Below, one piece after another: positions 25,050 to 36,844 of a stretch of 64,000 nucleotides of DNA (the stretch's first letter is position 1; each line of letters opens with the position of its first letter). Below the pieces are notes generated by a model. That model was not told where the DNA came from and made no database searches. It saw only the letters and a list, made by a program, of their open reading frames with translations. Made by a program: the position numbers and the translations under genes. Source of the stretch: Periplaneta americana (taxonomy: Eukaryota; Arthropoda; Insecta; Blattodea; Blattidae); assembly GCF_040183065.1 (NCBI RefSeq), contig NC_091123.1:7150501-7214500 (forward strand), written 5' to 3'.

Positions 25050-25510
25050 TTTATCCACTAGGCCACACCGGATCCCATCCCGGTGTCGGATCGAATCGTC
25101 TCAGTTTAAGTTCCACCTCTTGGGTTCCCTCTGCACTACGTCATAGATGTCTATGAACGTAGGACAATGTCCACATATGTGCGGAGGTGCACTTATATGA
25201 GTCACTGATTGGCCGGGATCTGATGGAATAAGCATCGTCTTAAATCACAAAGTGATTTACGCATATCATATACATTATTTTAAAGTACCGAAGTAAATAT
25301 GAATGTGTAAATCACTTTGTGATTTAAGACGGCGCTTATTCCATCGGATCCCGGCCAATCAGTCACTCACACGAGTGCACCTCCGCACATATGTGGACAT
25401 TGTCCTACGTTCACAGACATCTATGACGTAGTGCAGAGGGCAGGCCACTAGGGGGAACCCAAGAGGTGGAACTTAAACTGAGACGATTCGATCTGACACC
25501 AGGATGGGAA

Positions 25511-25581
25511 TCCGGTGTGGCTTAGTGGATAAAGCATCAGCACGTAGAGCTGAAAACCCGGGTTCAAATCCCAGTGCCGGA
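25511..25581 (+). repeat. tRNA-Tyr-like pseudo-tRNA head in foldback arm
   Basis: The 71-nt block folds as a tRNA. Acceptor strands TCCGGTG and TGCCGGA pair (two wobbles). The anticodon stem TCAGC/GCTGA encloses loop ACGTAGA with anticodon GTA (Tyr). The B box is GGTTCAAATCC. The T stem has one mismatch and no intron is present. A diverged copy lies inverted in the left arm, split by the 117-bp insert. It is best read as a SINE-type promoter head; a functional tRNA gene is unlikely but not excluded. Confidence 0.7.
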
Positions 25582-25614
25582 GAGAATTTTTCTCCATTCC
25601 ACTACTCTTTCATC

Positions 25615-26852
25615 AAATAAATAAATGTTTAGAAAGTAACATAAAAGGAAATAAATGTATAGTAAGAAAGACACAAACAGAAACTTTTATACAAAGGATA
25701 CAATAAAATTACATAAAGTTGTAAGAACACAAGAAAAAAGTAAAGAAAACATTCAGACTGAATTGTGAACTATTACATGCTATAGTCATTCACTGGCTTC
25801 TGTTATCTTTGGAGCAAAGAATTGAAAATTATCAAAATTTGCATGCACGTTCCCAACAAAGCAGTAAACATAATTATTTTAACACGAACACAAAGATTTC
25901 TTGGCATGTATAGGTTGATATTATATTACAAAATAGTATACCAAGTCAACTTTCATGGGCAGATAAACCTACTGGGTTGAATGGGAGTACGAATTATTAT
26001 GGCCTCTCTTTTCCAAAAAAAAAACAGAGCTGTGTATGAAACTTCGTTCATATTTAATGGACTATAAAACAGCAGTTTAATTTAAAACTTAAATGTAAGC
26101 ACCGTATTAAGCTTAGTAACAGTAATTATTTTCCCACCATAAAAATGAAAATGTTGATGATGAAACAAAATATTGAGATTTCTATGGAATGGATGTTTTC
26201 AGTACATATTAAAAATTCTGACATGTCATTTGTTATGTCGATGGTCTCTGGCAAACTTTGTTAATGGATTTGGGAATAGGTTTTACTAAAAGTAAGTTCA
26301 TGTTGCATCCTGCCTATAAAGAACAAAGCAACCATTTAGTCCATTTTAGTGACATTATCTTCTTCTCTAGTTCGTCTTCAAGTAAGAAAAGCTTATCAAT
26401 AATACTGCTTAAATCGATATGTTGCTAAAATTATTTGCATATAAATTTAATCTAAAATGTTTACTAAATGACAAAACAACTGGAATGAAAGTCGCAAAAC
26501 TTAAAAGAATAATTAAAACAAACTGGGAATAAATTATTGTATTACAAGTTATTTACATTATGCATTTTACCTTCTCTTAAAAATATGTTTAAACAAAAGT
26601 TTCAGATTTTAATTACATTAATATTTGTTCTGGCAAAATTTTTTTAAATTAAAACTCGGAGTTCCAGGCAAATTACTTACATGTTAGTCCAATTTCGTGT
26701 TTTGTTTATATGGTTTATGATCTGAATTCTAGAGATACACGATGTGAAAACTTGAAATTATATGTAATATTTGATTTTATAAACATTTTTAAACATATTT
26801 TTCATTTCGGAAAGAATAGAATTGTCCAGTAAGAACTTAAAAAATGATGATG
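25615..26852. other. Intron sequence, nothing recognised
   Basis: AT-rich. No exon or repeat that I can define. Confidence 0.4.

Positions 26853-26920
<68 letters not shown>
26853..26920. repeat. (ATT)n microsatellite
   Basis: A run of ATT units following a short GATGATGATG start. Confidence 0.97.
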
Positions 26921-27454
26921 GGTAACAGACAAATGGTTTTCTACGCAGACACGAAACACAAAATAAGATAGAAGTTTTTCTAATATAAACAACTTCAAAC
27001 ATACATAATTAACTTAATTAAAAAAAATGTGATAAAATTAACATCTGGAGGGAATACATTACAATACTACATGTTATAAACTGTTTGAAACAGAATGAAT
27101 CCATCAAGTTTACTGGAAAATTATGGAAGGTAATTCAGAATTAAATTTATTTTACTCAGAATAGGGACAGAAAACGAATGGAAAGTACTGTTCATTATTA
27201 TACAGGGTTATAATCCCTACTTACAACTTGCGATCTTCCACCAGTTTCAAGCAACTAGCAACAAGAATAGAGATTTTAAGTATTGCAGTACTGAAAAGAA
27301 AACTGAATATGTAATATGTACTATACACATATACCGGTACACCTATTTCAAAATGATGGTAACACTTTCATATGATTATATTATTATTAATTAATGATAC
27401 AAAAATACTGTGCATGAAATTTATCTAAGAAAGTCTCAGAATTTTTATTGACAA

Positions 27455-27690
27455 GCTATAAACATTCAATGTAAGAACCCTTATTACATGGCATACATCG
27501 ACATGACTATCAAATTCTTGCTACTCTCTCTCCAACATATACCTATTTATGGATGAAATCGCAGAAATGATCTGATGTCTTAATTCTTCGAGGTTTTGGG
27601 GTAGAGATGGCAGATAAACTGCATCCTTCACACAATCCCAAAGAAAAAAAGTCACATGGTGTTAAGTCTGGTGATCTGGGAGGCCAAGGG
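27455..27690 (-). pseudogene. Mariner-like transposase C-terminal relic
   Basis: The minus-strand translation from 27690, in shifting frames, gives a degraded catalytic end resembling the WP.RSPDLTPCDFF pattern, then VKDAVYLPSLPQNLEELRH and CNKGSYIE near 27490. That matches the order seen in the 15.5-kb transposase (third Asp, then ELK.RI, then GSHIE). Stops and frame changes interrupt it. Confidence 0.68.
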
Positions 27691-27918
27691 CAACAGGCAA
27701 GATCAGCAGCAATTCAACAATGTGGTAGATGGTAAACTGGGAAATGTGTATGAAACAACCTTTATACCAATGTCACTGAATTTGTTTTCACAAACTGCAG
27801 AATGTAAAATTATTTATGTTGTACACTTACTGTTGTTAACAATGTATCCCATGGCAACAATAATAATATATTTCCTGAAACTCAGAACTTGAAAGTTTGA
27901 CTACCAAATGACCGAATA

Positions 27919-28728
27919 TAATTTTGTGCAAGATCGTGCGTATTTGCTTGGTTTCCGCACAAAACCAATCCGCGGAAAGTCTAAAATTCCACATTCAGTA
28001 TTCCCAACCTAACACACATAACAATTTCCCTCTTCTTACTGCTTAAGTGACATATTGATTTTACTGCTTTAGGCTTTTAACATATTATTTTTAGAGACGT
28101 TCAATATAGTAATAATTATAAATTGGAAACTTACCACTGCAATTTCACCTAAATTGCAATGTTAATTATTGTTTTTAAATATTTGCAAAAATTAAGTAAA
28201 CTCTATAACTCCACTAAAGTTACTGCATTCGTGATGTAAGTAACATTAAGGAAGCCATGAAAAAATCAACAAGATTCCAGATGCCGATGTTATTACTGCA
28301 ATATGTTATATACATAATATTGTTAAAATATTAAAATGAAAAATAAATCATTACATAACCTTACCATTTGTTTTCAGTTCGCATTTATAGACTGGGGGAA
28401 AAAAAGACAGACCTATATCACGGCATGCTGGAGTATAGTAAACACAGAAAACATTTTAAAGCAACAATGTTGAAGATAGATATTTTTGTTCCGCAAATTT
28501 GCCGTCATTGAACAGAAACCAAGATGGAGATTTCATTGCAACTAATTAGAAATTCCTCTTTCAGGTATGTAATAAACGATCTTCGCACAAAATAATGTAC
28601 GATACACGAGCAGTATGTTTTCTTTCAATTCTCGGAAATTAAAAAAGCTCAACTACGTTTCGCTTTTTCAAACTTTTCCTCGAACATGAAAACTTCAACA
28701 TACCGCTCTTGTAATGCATATTACTATT
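27919..28728. repeat. Unnamed 0.8-kb repeat, copy 1
   Basis: This copy is the reverse complement of 41246-42082 over its whole length, with point differences and a few indels. Shared blocks include GATCGTGCGTATTTGCTTGG, ACTAAAGTTACTGCATTCGT, GCAATGAAATCTCCATCTTG (complement) and ACAAGAGCGGTATGTT (complement). There is no clear ORF, poly-A tail or target duplication. The right end contains an inner inverted pair (around 28605-28640 and 28690-28715). Confidence 0.9.
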
Positions 28729-28797
28729 AATTTCTTATTAATATTTACTTAATAATATAATCATATGAAAGTACTACCATCATTTTGGAACATGGTG

Positions 28798-29836
28798 TGC
28801 ATACAGAGTATTCGGAAAATACCCTCCAAGAAACACAACACGTGATCAGAGGAGATCAAACTATGTGAAATCAAGATAGAAACTTACTTCATAAAAAGTC
28901 AAATAGGACACATCGCATTTCTGTAGGCTACAGCACTCTAAATATATGACTGGAGTCCTGTAAGCTTCCTGTAACAACTTCTATTATGTTAAAAGTGGTT
29001 ATTTATAAGTTACATAAACAAAGACGGCACTACACTGGAGAAACTAGCTTAGTAGAAGGAAACAGTATATGTTTTACTGGAGTACAACAATAAATAAAGA
29101 ATACACATGTCCAGAAGGCTAATAGGCAGGCAAAATATTGCCCCATTGGCAGTATTAAAACATTTATGTTTGTGAATCCCAAATTCCTTCAAGAAAATTA
29201 GCACAGTGACGAAGTAATGTGAAGTGCATCTAGTCCTGTGTCAGTCATCCAAGCATTACTGCAAGACATCATGCAGACAGATGTCCTGCACACCACCATA
29301 GACGAGAAACAGCATTTTTTCCAGTGTTTTGATAATATGCCCCATTTGACTCACAGATACAAGTCACAGCAGACAAATGAGTGACTTGAATTAAGTGATA
29401 TTATGTCCTCTAGCCTGCAGTGCTGTTCTTGGACGGAATTTTTCGATCATGTGTATATAAACATAATTATTATATTACGTAATATTTCATTTAATTTACA
29501 TTTTGAAATTTCCGCTTTAAGTAAACTGTATAAAATCTAATGTTATACATTATATATTAAAATGTATTTTAAGATAATTAATTGTAATATGAGTATGTTA
29601 GATCCTACATTGATCTTACATTTGTTTTCAACTAAGCATTTATTTAAGCTTTAAATCATCTTCGTTTCTTGTCTAACTTGTTAAATGTGCGAGAATTTCT
29701 CCCTGAGCACGAGTTTTACTTTTTCAGGGATGCACTAGAACATGGATTATTTCTATTTATATAAGAGTTTTTTACTAACAATAAAGGTATCATAAAAAAA
29801 ATATTACAACACATACAATAGTATATTATGCAACGA
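28798..29836. other. Intron sequence, nothing firmly recognised
   Basis: A short ATACAGAGTATTCGGAAAAT just right of the mariner element resembles another transposon end, but no partner was found. Confidence 0.3.
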
Positions 29837-29933
29837 GCCTATAATGGTAGTAATTAAGACGCGAGTATGTTTGTTTATGAAACGAGCACAAGCAAGTTTC
29901 ATAATTTTCATACGAGCGTCTTAATTACCATTA
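29837..29933. repeat. Hairpin repeat
   Basis: CCTATAATGGTAGTAATTAA on the left and its near complement TTAATTACCATTATAGG on the right form arms of about 28 bp around a central stretch. It lies directly beside the TIR element that follows and may be part of the same composite repeat. Confidence 0.75.
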
Positions 29934-29953
29934 TAGGCAAGTTTCATATGACC

Positions 29954-30468
29954 TTTTATACTCGACCATATTTCTAACTTGAAATTATTCATAAGTATTC
30001 ATGTTATGGTTATCTAAGTGAAGAGTGGAACTGACCTTCTAAATTGTGAGATGTGCGCAGACGCGAAAGTATTGATTTTTTCCGAGGGACGAATGTCATT
30101 CACCTTGATATAATCTAGAGAATAACTTGAACATTAATATTGATATAACCTGGAAATTGATTTAGAATTGAAAAACGAGATGACAAATTGAATTTCTTTG
30201 ATTATTTACAATTAACGCTAATTATTATAGTAATAGAACATAACCTTCTGCGACAGTATTGGATTTCCAGCCTCCGTGACGTTTCACTAATTGACTTTCG
30301 ATTGCATATCCGAGAATAATCGATACTTGCAGTTTTATAATGGTACAATGGTGATTTCTCATTGGCTGAACAACTGAACTATAATGAATAGGTGTACTTT
30401 AATGAGGTGCATTAAAGGGCTACTACCAGGTGTATAATTACTACATTTCGGCATGGTCGAGCATAAAA
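29954..30468. mobile_element. Non-coding element with short TIRs
   Basis: The ends are inverted: TTTTATACTCGACCATA at 29954-29970 and CATGGTCGAGCATAAAA at 30452-30468 (one or two mismatches). The 515-bp interior has no ORF or transposase motif. A target duplication is not clear. The neighbouring hairpin at 29837 may belong to a larger version. Confidence 0.65.
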
Positions 30469-30469
30469 C

Positions 30470-31379
30470 ACATTATCTATTTAATTTGCTTCGTTTTTAG
30501 TGTGAAAATAACCGACATATTATCTCCTTCTCACAGAGTAAAGTAAAACTCTGACAAAAATTCAGGGGAGTATAGAAGGCTTCAAAATTAGAAACTTCAA
30601 AAAAGAAACATATCTCTGCCTGAATAAATACGAGCTTCTAGATTAATTTCAGTTCAAAAGCAGTTTTCCTTTAGATTCTCTGTATGTCCACAACGTTTCT
30701 TACTGACACTGTGTATCAGAAAATTGATATATGAAGCATATGTATAGATATACTGAAGTCAATCAACAGAAAAGCACATTTTGAATGCATGTTATTCCTG
30801 TTATAAACATAAGCAACCAATAACATTTGCTTTTGCAGTCTTATTTTCATCTGGGAAAGTATGAAATTGTCTTGCACTTCCATTTTGTTAACAGCTGCAA
30901 CAAGTTGACTTTCTTACTGCATCCTATTTAATTGTATTTGTAAAAATAGAGATTTTATATTCAATAAAAAATTGCAATTACCAATATTTTCTTAAGCAGT
31001 TAAGTTTTTAATCTTTCAAAAAGGAAGAATTCTCTATAGTTTCACAGAGACACTACTTCTTTGCAAGCCATCCTACACCCAACTAATATTTAAAATATAT
31101 CGAGTAGCAGTGTTAAAGAAGATATTTGACCAGTTACGAGGTATTATTATGTTCTTATATCCTGGAATACAAAAGAATTCAAATCATACTTTCACATTAT
31201 TTGTCACTGGTAACGAAGCAGATTATTGCTTAGTCCTCGACTGTAGATGATAATGACGACAATTTCGCACTAAATAATCTGCAAAACAGTGGTTGCTCCC
31301 CTTTATATAGAGCTAAGATCAATAGTAGAGTGACAAAGTTGAAACAATCTAAATAAATAACCTTTTTTTAAGCTTTTAT
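30470..31379. other. Intron sequence, nothing recognised
   Basis: AT-rich, no exon or repeat defined. Confidence 0.4.
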
Positions 31380-32470
31380 AGACTGAGGAAAATTATAAAT
31401 TTGTCCATTTTAAATTGTTTATAGATTACGAAAAAGCATATGACATTGTAAACTGAGAAATATTGTGGAAAATTTTAAAGAAGAAAAGCATCACAACATC
31501 CCAACTTCAAAAGGCAATATAAAGTCTACTGAAATATAAAAAAAGTTGCATAAAATATTTCAAGGATGAAATTATCAGAATCAATTACTATCAATTAAGG
31601 AATCAAACAAGGACACAGACTACCACCAGATTTATTTAATAATTATATTAACAAAATTTTCAAAGAATGGAAACAAACAATTAATAACAGAATTCAGGAA
31701 TAAAATTGAAACTACAATGCATGTTAATTATCAGGTTATAATAGTAAAATCTGTGGATAAACTTTATTGCAAATAGCAGTCAAAGAACTGAACAATATTC
31801 TTAAAAAATATATCAAAATATCAACCTCAAAAACAAACAAAGGGTCGAAATTGTTATTGATGATAAAATAATAAAACAAGTACCTAATTTCACCCATTTG
31901 GGAAATTTCATAACAAGTGAAGGAAAAGACATGAACATTAAATTGCAAAAATATAATAAAATGGAGTAATTAAATGTCACTTTGGTAAATTAATGTTGAC
32001 TGAAACCAAATTAAAGTTTTTACTTCAAAACTAACTCTCCTCTAGGGCAGTGGGACTCTGGGTAATAAATCAAAATGATACAAAGAAACTAGAGGCAGCA
32101 TCAAATGAGATTTTTGAGACCACAATTAGACTTCAAGAAATCGGACCATCAAAGAAATACAGACATTCAGGAGAAATTAAAAAAAGATAAAATTACAGTT
32201 GACGACATAACCTGTTATCAGAGAAAATGGTCCAGTCATTATTTCGAATAAATTTTATTCAGCTTCCTCCAAGTGAAGGCTGCCTAGAAGACAAAGCTTA
32301 CCATAAAATTGTTGTTATAATGAAAAAAAAAAAAAAAAAAAAAAAAGAAAACAATGGAGAAGAAAAAGAATAAGAAATAGCACAATTAGAAATAATTGGA
32401 AAAGACTAAACAAAACATTATTAATTCCAGAAGAAACATAAAATTTCCTAGTATCTATTTGCTATTGGGT
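31380..32470 (+). pseudogene. Degraded non-LTR reverse transcriptase
   Basis: Plus-strand remains appear in RT order. FIDYEKAYDIVN (motif A, near 31420) comes first, then GIKQGHRLPPDLFNNYIN (motif B-like, near 31600-31650). A diverged region follows with VPNFTHLGNFITSEGKD (near 31890), the KYLG position downstream of the YADD site. The YADD block itself is not legible. Many stops and frame changes are present, with an internal poly-A run at 32321-32346. It is an old LINE copy in the intron of the adhesion gene, antisense to it. Confidence 0.75.
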
Positions 32471-32668
32471 GATCACAGTCGTCTATTTAGCACTAGTTGC
32501 AAGACCCAACTTAAGTGAGCAGATCGCCATAGGAAAGAGATCAATTTATATAACTGTAGAGATGGTTTCTTAGGATTTTTATAGATCCTTTCACTGCAGA
32601 CATAGATACTTCAGTGACAAGAGTTTGTCCAGTTTGTCCTAGACCAAACTGCTTGCAAAAATGCGCGA

Positions 32669-32872
32669 ATGAACCCAAACCACATCCCAAAATTAGTTGT
32701 AGAACACAAACCTACAGGTAAGAGAGCCTTGGACCAAGCACAACAAAGATGGCAAGATAAGAACACCTCCAAGAACTACAATGGCACACAAGATCTAAAC
32801 TGGACCAAGTTCAAGATGAAATACAGTCAACTTAGAAGCCTGTATATTCACACACAGTGCGTTCACATGTGA
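32669..32872 (+). pseudogene. LINE ORF 3'-end fragment
   Basis: The segment PKLVVEHKPTGKRALDQAQQ followed by RWQDK resembles the GKRSLGRPMKRWQE end of the LINE ORF at 48.0-49.0 kb. It is probably the tail of the degraded RT immediately upstream. Confidence 0.5.
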
Positions 32873-32879
32873 GTAACAC

Positions 32880-33343
32880 TGAGAATCTGCATTAACTTAA
32901 GTGACAGTATAGTGCACGTAGAGCATTCCACAAGACAATGTGTGGACTTGTGAGTGCTTGAATATTTTCGTAATAAAAACAAATATATTCATATAGAATG
33001 CATACACATATTCTAGTGCTGGTGTGAACATAGACAGCATTAAAAATATTTTATATTCAAAATTGATGTGAAGAAAAATGTGAAATAAACACTTATAATG
33101 AAAATTTTGGTTCTGTCTTGCTTGTGTGTATTTTTTATGAAACATTTCCACTTACATTAACATAATGCTTGTTTCAATCTACTTTTATTACTTCTCCAAT
33201 GAAACATTGGAGTCTGGCTTTGGTTGAACTTTTTCATAACAGTTCAATAACAGTAAACTTATTACAATGATATATGGTATCATAAAATCACTGCACTACT
33301 TTTTATACTTGTAATATGTATTGTAGACTATGGAAATTAGTCC
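32880..33343. other. Intron sequence, nothing recognised
   Basis: No coding or repeat structure seen. Confidence 0.4.
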
Positions 33344-33347
33344 TTAA

Positions 33348-33527
33348 GGGCCGTATTCATAGACATTTTTAACGCGGGCTTTTGGTAGATGATCAGCGTT
33401 TTTCATATTCATAAACCAGTGTTAGTGATAGTATATGATTTGAATTCTGTACTAGTAACCAGTGGATAGCCGGGGCTAGCTTAGTATGCTCGTAGCGCGT
33501 GCTGCGAAATGTCTATGAATAGCACCC
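33348..33527. mobile_element. 180-bp MITE
   Basis: The ends are inverted: GGGCCGTATTCATAGACAT at 33348 and ATGTCTATGAATAGCACCC ending at 33527. It is flanked by ttaa on both sides (33344-33347 and 33528-33531). GGGC ends with a TTA/TAA-type duplication suit a Harbinger-derived MITE; a strict 4-bp TTAA would instead suggest a piggyBac-type target. Confidence 0.88.
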
Positions 33528-33609
33528 TTAAAAACTGAAGATAGACTTATAGTATCATTTCCGATCCATGTTGCTAAATGCAACAAGAAATCTCCTTTAG
33601 AAGCACGAG

Positions 33610-33765
33610 ACAGCTGGTGAGACTCGTAGTAGCAAGTGTTAAAACAGCCACCCTAGCCCATTATCTCCTTGCTCAGTTGCCTCGTGAGTGATGTCTTATT
33701 GGTGTCACTTATGAGGTTCCAACCTGTCATCGGACAGTTGACTAAACAACAACATATATAGTGAG
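33610..33765 (+). repeat. Retroposon 3' fragment, family E
   Basis: It contains AGCCACCCTAGCCC, GTGTCACTTATGAGGTTCC and CGGACAGTTGACTAAACAAC. The same order of blocks occurs reversed at 53939-53979 plus 55349-55440, where a Harbinger element interrupts it. The AACAAC end suggests a simple-repeat tail. Confidence 0.7.
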
Positions 33766-35784
33766 ATTAGACGTTAGTACATTTTTACTGACTCTGATTC
33801 AGACTCCACGGCCATTTTCTGACAAAGCAATATGTTTTATTTGTTTAAAAAATATTTAATATAACTATTCAGTTTTCAGCAATAAATGTACTTTCACAGT
33901 TTTGAGTAAGAAAAACTACGATGTATTTTCGTTATAGCAAGCAACAAATAGTTTTCTAATTTCACTACATTTTGAAAAAAAAAATATATATATATATTTT
34001 ACAACATTAAGAAATACCTTAACTCATTATTTTCGAAGTACATAGGCCTATTTAAGCTTCACTGATCCATAATGATGAAATTCTAAACTTCTAAGGTATC
34101 TTTTCGTGTAAAATCTCTAGATATATTTTCTAAAATACTATGATTAGAAACGTTTATATACTCATATTTTGCATTATGTATCAAATCAAGAACAATTTGA
34201 TCAAGAGAAGATAAAAAAATTACCTGACCTCTGAAGCATGATCTACAAATATTTGCACATACTGGTAATAAAATAAATCATTGCAAAATTTACTGAACAC
34301 TATTTACAACAAAGAAACACATTAGAAATATTACGAAGTTCATAGGTGAAACAATTCTTGAAAATGCACTATTGTAATTTATGTTTTAAATTCCACTAAC
34401 CTAAACACAATATTTATTATCATTCTTATTGATTTGAAAAACTTATAATAAAATGTTGGAAACAAATGTAAAGAAAAAAAAAACGATAAATGTATTCATT
34501 TGTTTCTCATCACGAAATGGCGTGGAACAAAAGAATGGTAATGTATTCATTTGTTTGATTGTTTAAGTCAGTGTCCAATAGGTAAGTTTACTCAATTTTG
34601 CGTTAAAGCAAATCTTTTCAGAATTACTCCATGTGACTTCAAGTATGATGCCAGTAATATTAGGAAAGACAACATTTGATGGTCTTTTGACACATATCGA
34701 AAGTATCAAAGATCTCTTATAATTTAGGAAGATATTCTTTTGAAAATATTCTACACAACATTATCCTTATGACCCAGACACAAATTTCATCCCACCATAA
34801 AGCTACATTTTTTAGTTGCATGCAGATGTACTTACAACTGTTCTAAACAATAAAAATCTTCCCTATTTCCTAATAAAAATGTATTTACTTTCAGTGCCAA
34901 TGCATTGATAACATCACGTTTTCCTAACATGTACCATTATAATATTTACAGAAATTCCTACAATCCCCAAAAGCAATAATGAATTATGGAAATCACCATT
35001 TTTACCCTCAATAAAATCGGCGCCAGAACTGAGATAAACCTTCTATGACTATCCAGATAACTGACAAAGAATGGTACTGACTCTGTGTAAATATACAGCA
35101 GAATATATAGCTATATGTCATGTTTTATTATATGGTCTCAAAAGACGAATCTGAACAAGAATACAAGAGCTAATGATTGCAAGCAAGGAAATTTTATACA
35201 ATAAATGTGATACAAATAGGCTTGCTGTTGGTACCATTTCCCCCAAGAAGGCACAGTGACATGTAGACTGGTAAAACATATAGACAAGATGGCATTAAAA
35301 CTGACATCAATATCCAGAGGTCTATGGGAATAATGTGATTATTTCAGGACATTTATGTCCGTGAATTTTACTTTACTTTTTATTTATTTTTTTATACAAA
35401 TGAGAGTACTTGGTTATCTCCATTCAAGCACCCCTCTCTGGGTAATGTGCCAAACTATAAGTAGTTTTCTATCCACAATGTCCATGGCATACTACATAGA
35501 TGGATCAACGCTGCACAAGGTTCATGATTATGAGTAATGAAGAGAATATGCTGTGCAAAAAAGCCGTTACCGACGTCTTTTGACGGCAGAAATCCCATTC
35601 GAACTCGCTGGAATTTTAACCCAGGTTTCCTGTATAGTTTTCCGTTGGCTAATATAGAAAAATGCCCAATAAACAACTGTATTACTTACTGATAATGAAT
35701 AAAATCCAGTGGTCATATAATAAAAGTGGCAATTATATTATATAAATACACAAACATGAGAAAATCTGTAGTAAATCTTCAGAA
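33766..35784. other. Intron sequence, nothing recognised
   Basis: AT-rich. A duplicated AATGTATTCATTTGTTT (34490 and 34540) is the only local repeat seen. The open frame at 35455-35676 (minus) has no recognisable domain. Confidence 0.4.
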
Positions 35785-36840
35785 TTGTCTATTCCTTTAG
35801 TGAAAGGGTGAATCTTCAAAATTATCTTTCGTGAAATGGCGTACCCAAAATCTTTTACGGACATTCAAAATTATCTTGAGGGGATGCGCTACTGAAAAAT
35901 ATCAGTTTTTGAAGAAATTTCATGTTTTTTTTTTACTCTAAAAATATTTTACTTACAAGCCATGCAAATATAATATAATATGTGAAATAAATGAAATTCT
36001 GATTTTTGAGTTCCAAAAAACGAAATTTTGAACATTACCCTTGCTTCATATGCTAAATTCCCAATGCTCCAATACCACAAGCTGTCCTTCAGCTATAATA
36101 TGCACTATAAAAAACATAGAAAACTCTTGTTTTAGATTCCAAAAAAACGGTTTCCAAAAATAAACGTGTTATTTTCAAATTTTATTATTTAAAAAAGTTA
36201 TTTCTTGACTTAGGTCATTGAAATTTTCCAGATTAATTCATAATCATGATCATTATATGCTGTTAAAATTTCAATACATTATCTCTTAAAATGTAGAAAT
36301 TAGAAAATTCAGTAGCGCATCCCCTTTAGTGAAATGGCATATCAACATGTTTTACGAACATTCAAAATGATCTTCAGTGAAATGGCATACCCAAATGTAA
36401 TGTTTTACGAATATTCAAAATTATCTTTAGTGAAATGCCATATCCAAATGTTTTATGAAGATTCAAAATTATCTTCAGTGAAATGACATATCAAAATGTT
36501 TTACGAATATTCAAAATTATCTTCAGAGAATGCCATATCCAATGTTTTACGAACACTCAAAATTATCTTAAGTGAAATGGTTACGAGTATTCGAAATTAT
36601 CTTCAGTAAAAAAAAAAAAAATTTACGAACATTCAAAATACCCTAATATTTTACGAGCATTCAAAATTATCTTCAGTGGAATGGCGTATTCAAATGTGTA
36701 ATGAAACTACAAATGATCTTCAGTGGGATGGCACATCCAAATGAGTAAAGAAACTTCAAAATTATCTAAAGTGAAACAATGTACCCCAAATATCTAAAGA
36801 AAATAATTATGTTCCCTTAGTGAAATGGTGTACATACCTC
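35785..36840. repeat. Degenerate minisatellite, about 45-60-bp units
   Basis: More than ten units share the pattern TTCAAAATTATCTTCAGTGA, AATGGCATA, CCAAATGTTTTACGAA. Unit length drifts by indels. The array is interrupted by a 445-bp MITE at 35880-36324 and a short poly-A at 36609-36622. Confidence 0.92.
35880..36324. mobile_element. 445-bp MITE inserted in the minisatellite
   Basis: Perfect 17-bp TIRs: GGGGATGCGCTACTGAA at 35880-35896 and its complement at 36308-36324. The flanks are TTGA (left) and TTTA (right). Other minisatellite units read ATTATCTTTAGTGAAATG, so the empty site is TTTA and the target duplication is 4 bp with one later substitution. The interior has no ORF. Confidence 0.92.
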
Positions 36841-36844
36841 AGGG

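Larger units (their letters stand above)
24853..25614. repeat. Large foldback element with tRNA-like ends
   Basis: The left arm (24853-25260) is reverse-complementary to the right arm (25307-25614) around a 46-bp centre. Shared landmarks are TAAATCACAAAGTGATTTA, CCACATATGTGCGGAGGTGC and GGTGGAACTTAAACTGAGAC in opposite orientations. Each arm contains a tRNA-like block near its outer end. The left arm is lengthened by a nested insert (24933-25049); the right has a short extra segment near 25441-25457. A TTTTAA.GTACCGAAGTA motif sits in the centre (about 25280) and again just outside the left arm (about 24800), suggesting two repeat copies joined head to head. Confidence 0.88.
27340..28797 (-). 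mobile_element. Mariner-like element with about 50-bp TIRs, carrying an inserted repeat
   Basis: The left end (27340-27390) and right end (28753-28797) are inverted copies sharing TTCCAAAATGATGG and ACTTTCATATGATTATATTA. TA precedes the left end; the right flank has TG, probably a mutated TA. Inside, minus-strand remains of a mariner transposase C-terminus lie near the left TIR. A 0.8-kb repeat, also present at 41.2 kb, fills the rest, so the upstream half of the transposase is gone. Confidence 0.78.

Noticed and set aside
28566-28580. Splice-donor-like CAG|GTATGT in the 0.8-kb repeat, with an acceptor-like TTTTTTCCCCCAG in copy 2
   Set aside because: The donor and acceptor lie on opposite strands of the repeat and no open frame adjoins them.
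35785-36840. CRISPR-like repeat array
   Set aside because: Units are degenerate, adjacent and variable in length with no unique spacers; the sequence is eukaryotic. It is a minisatellite.
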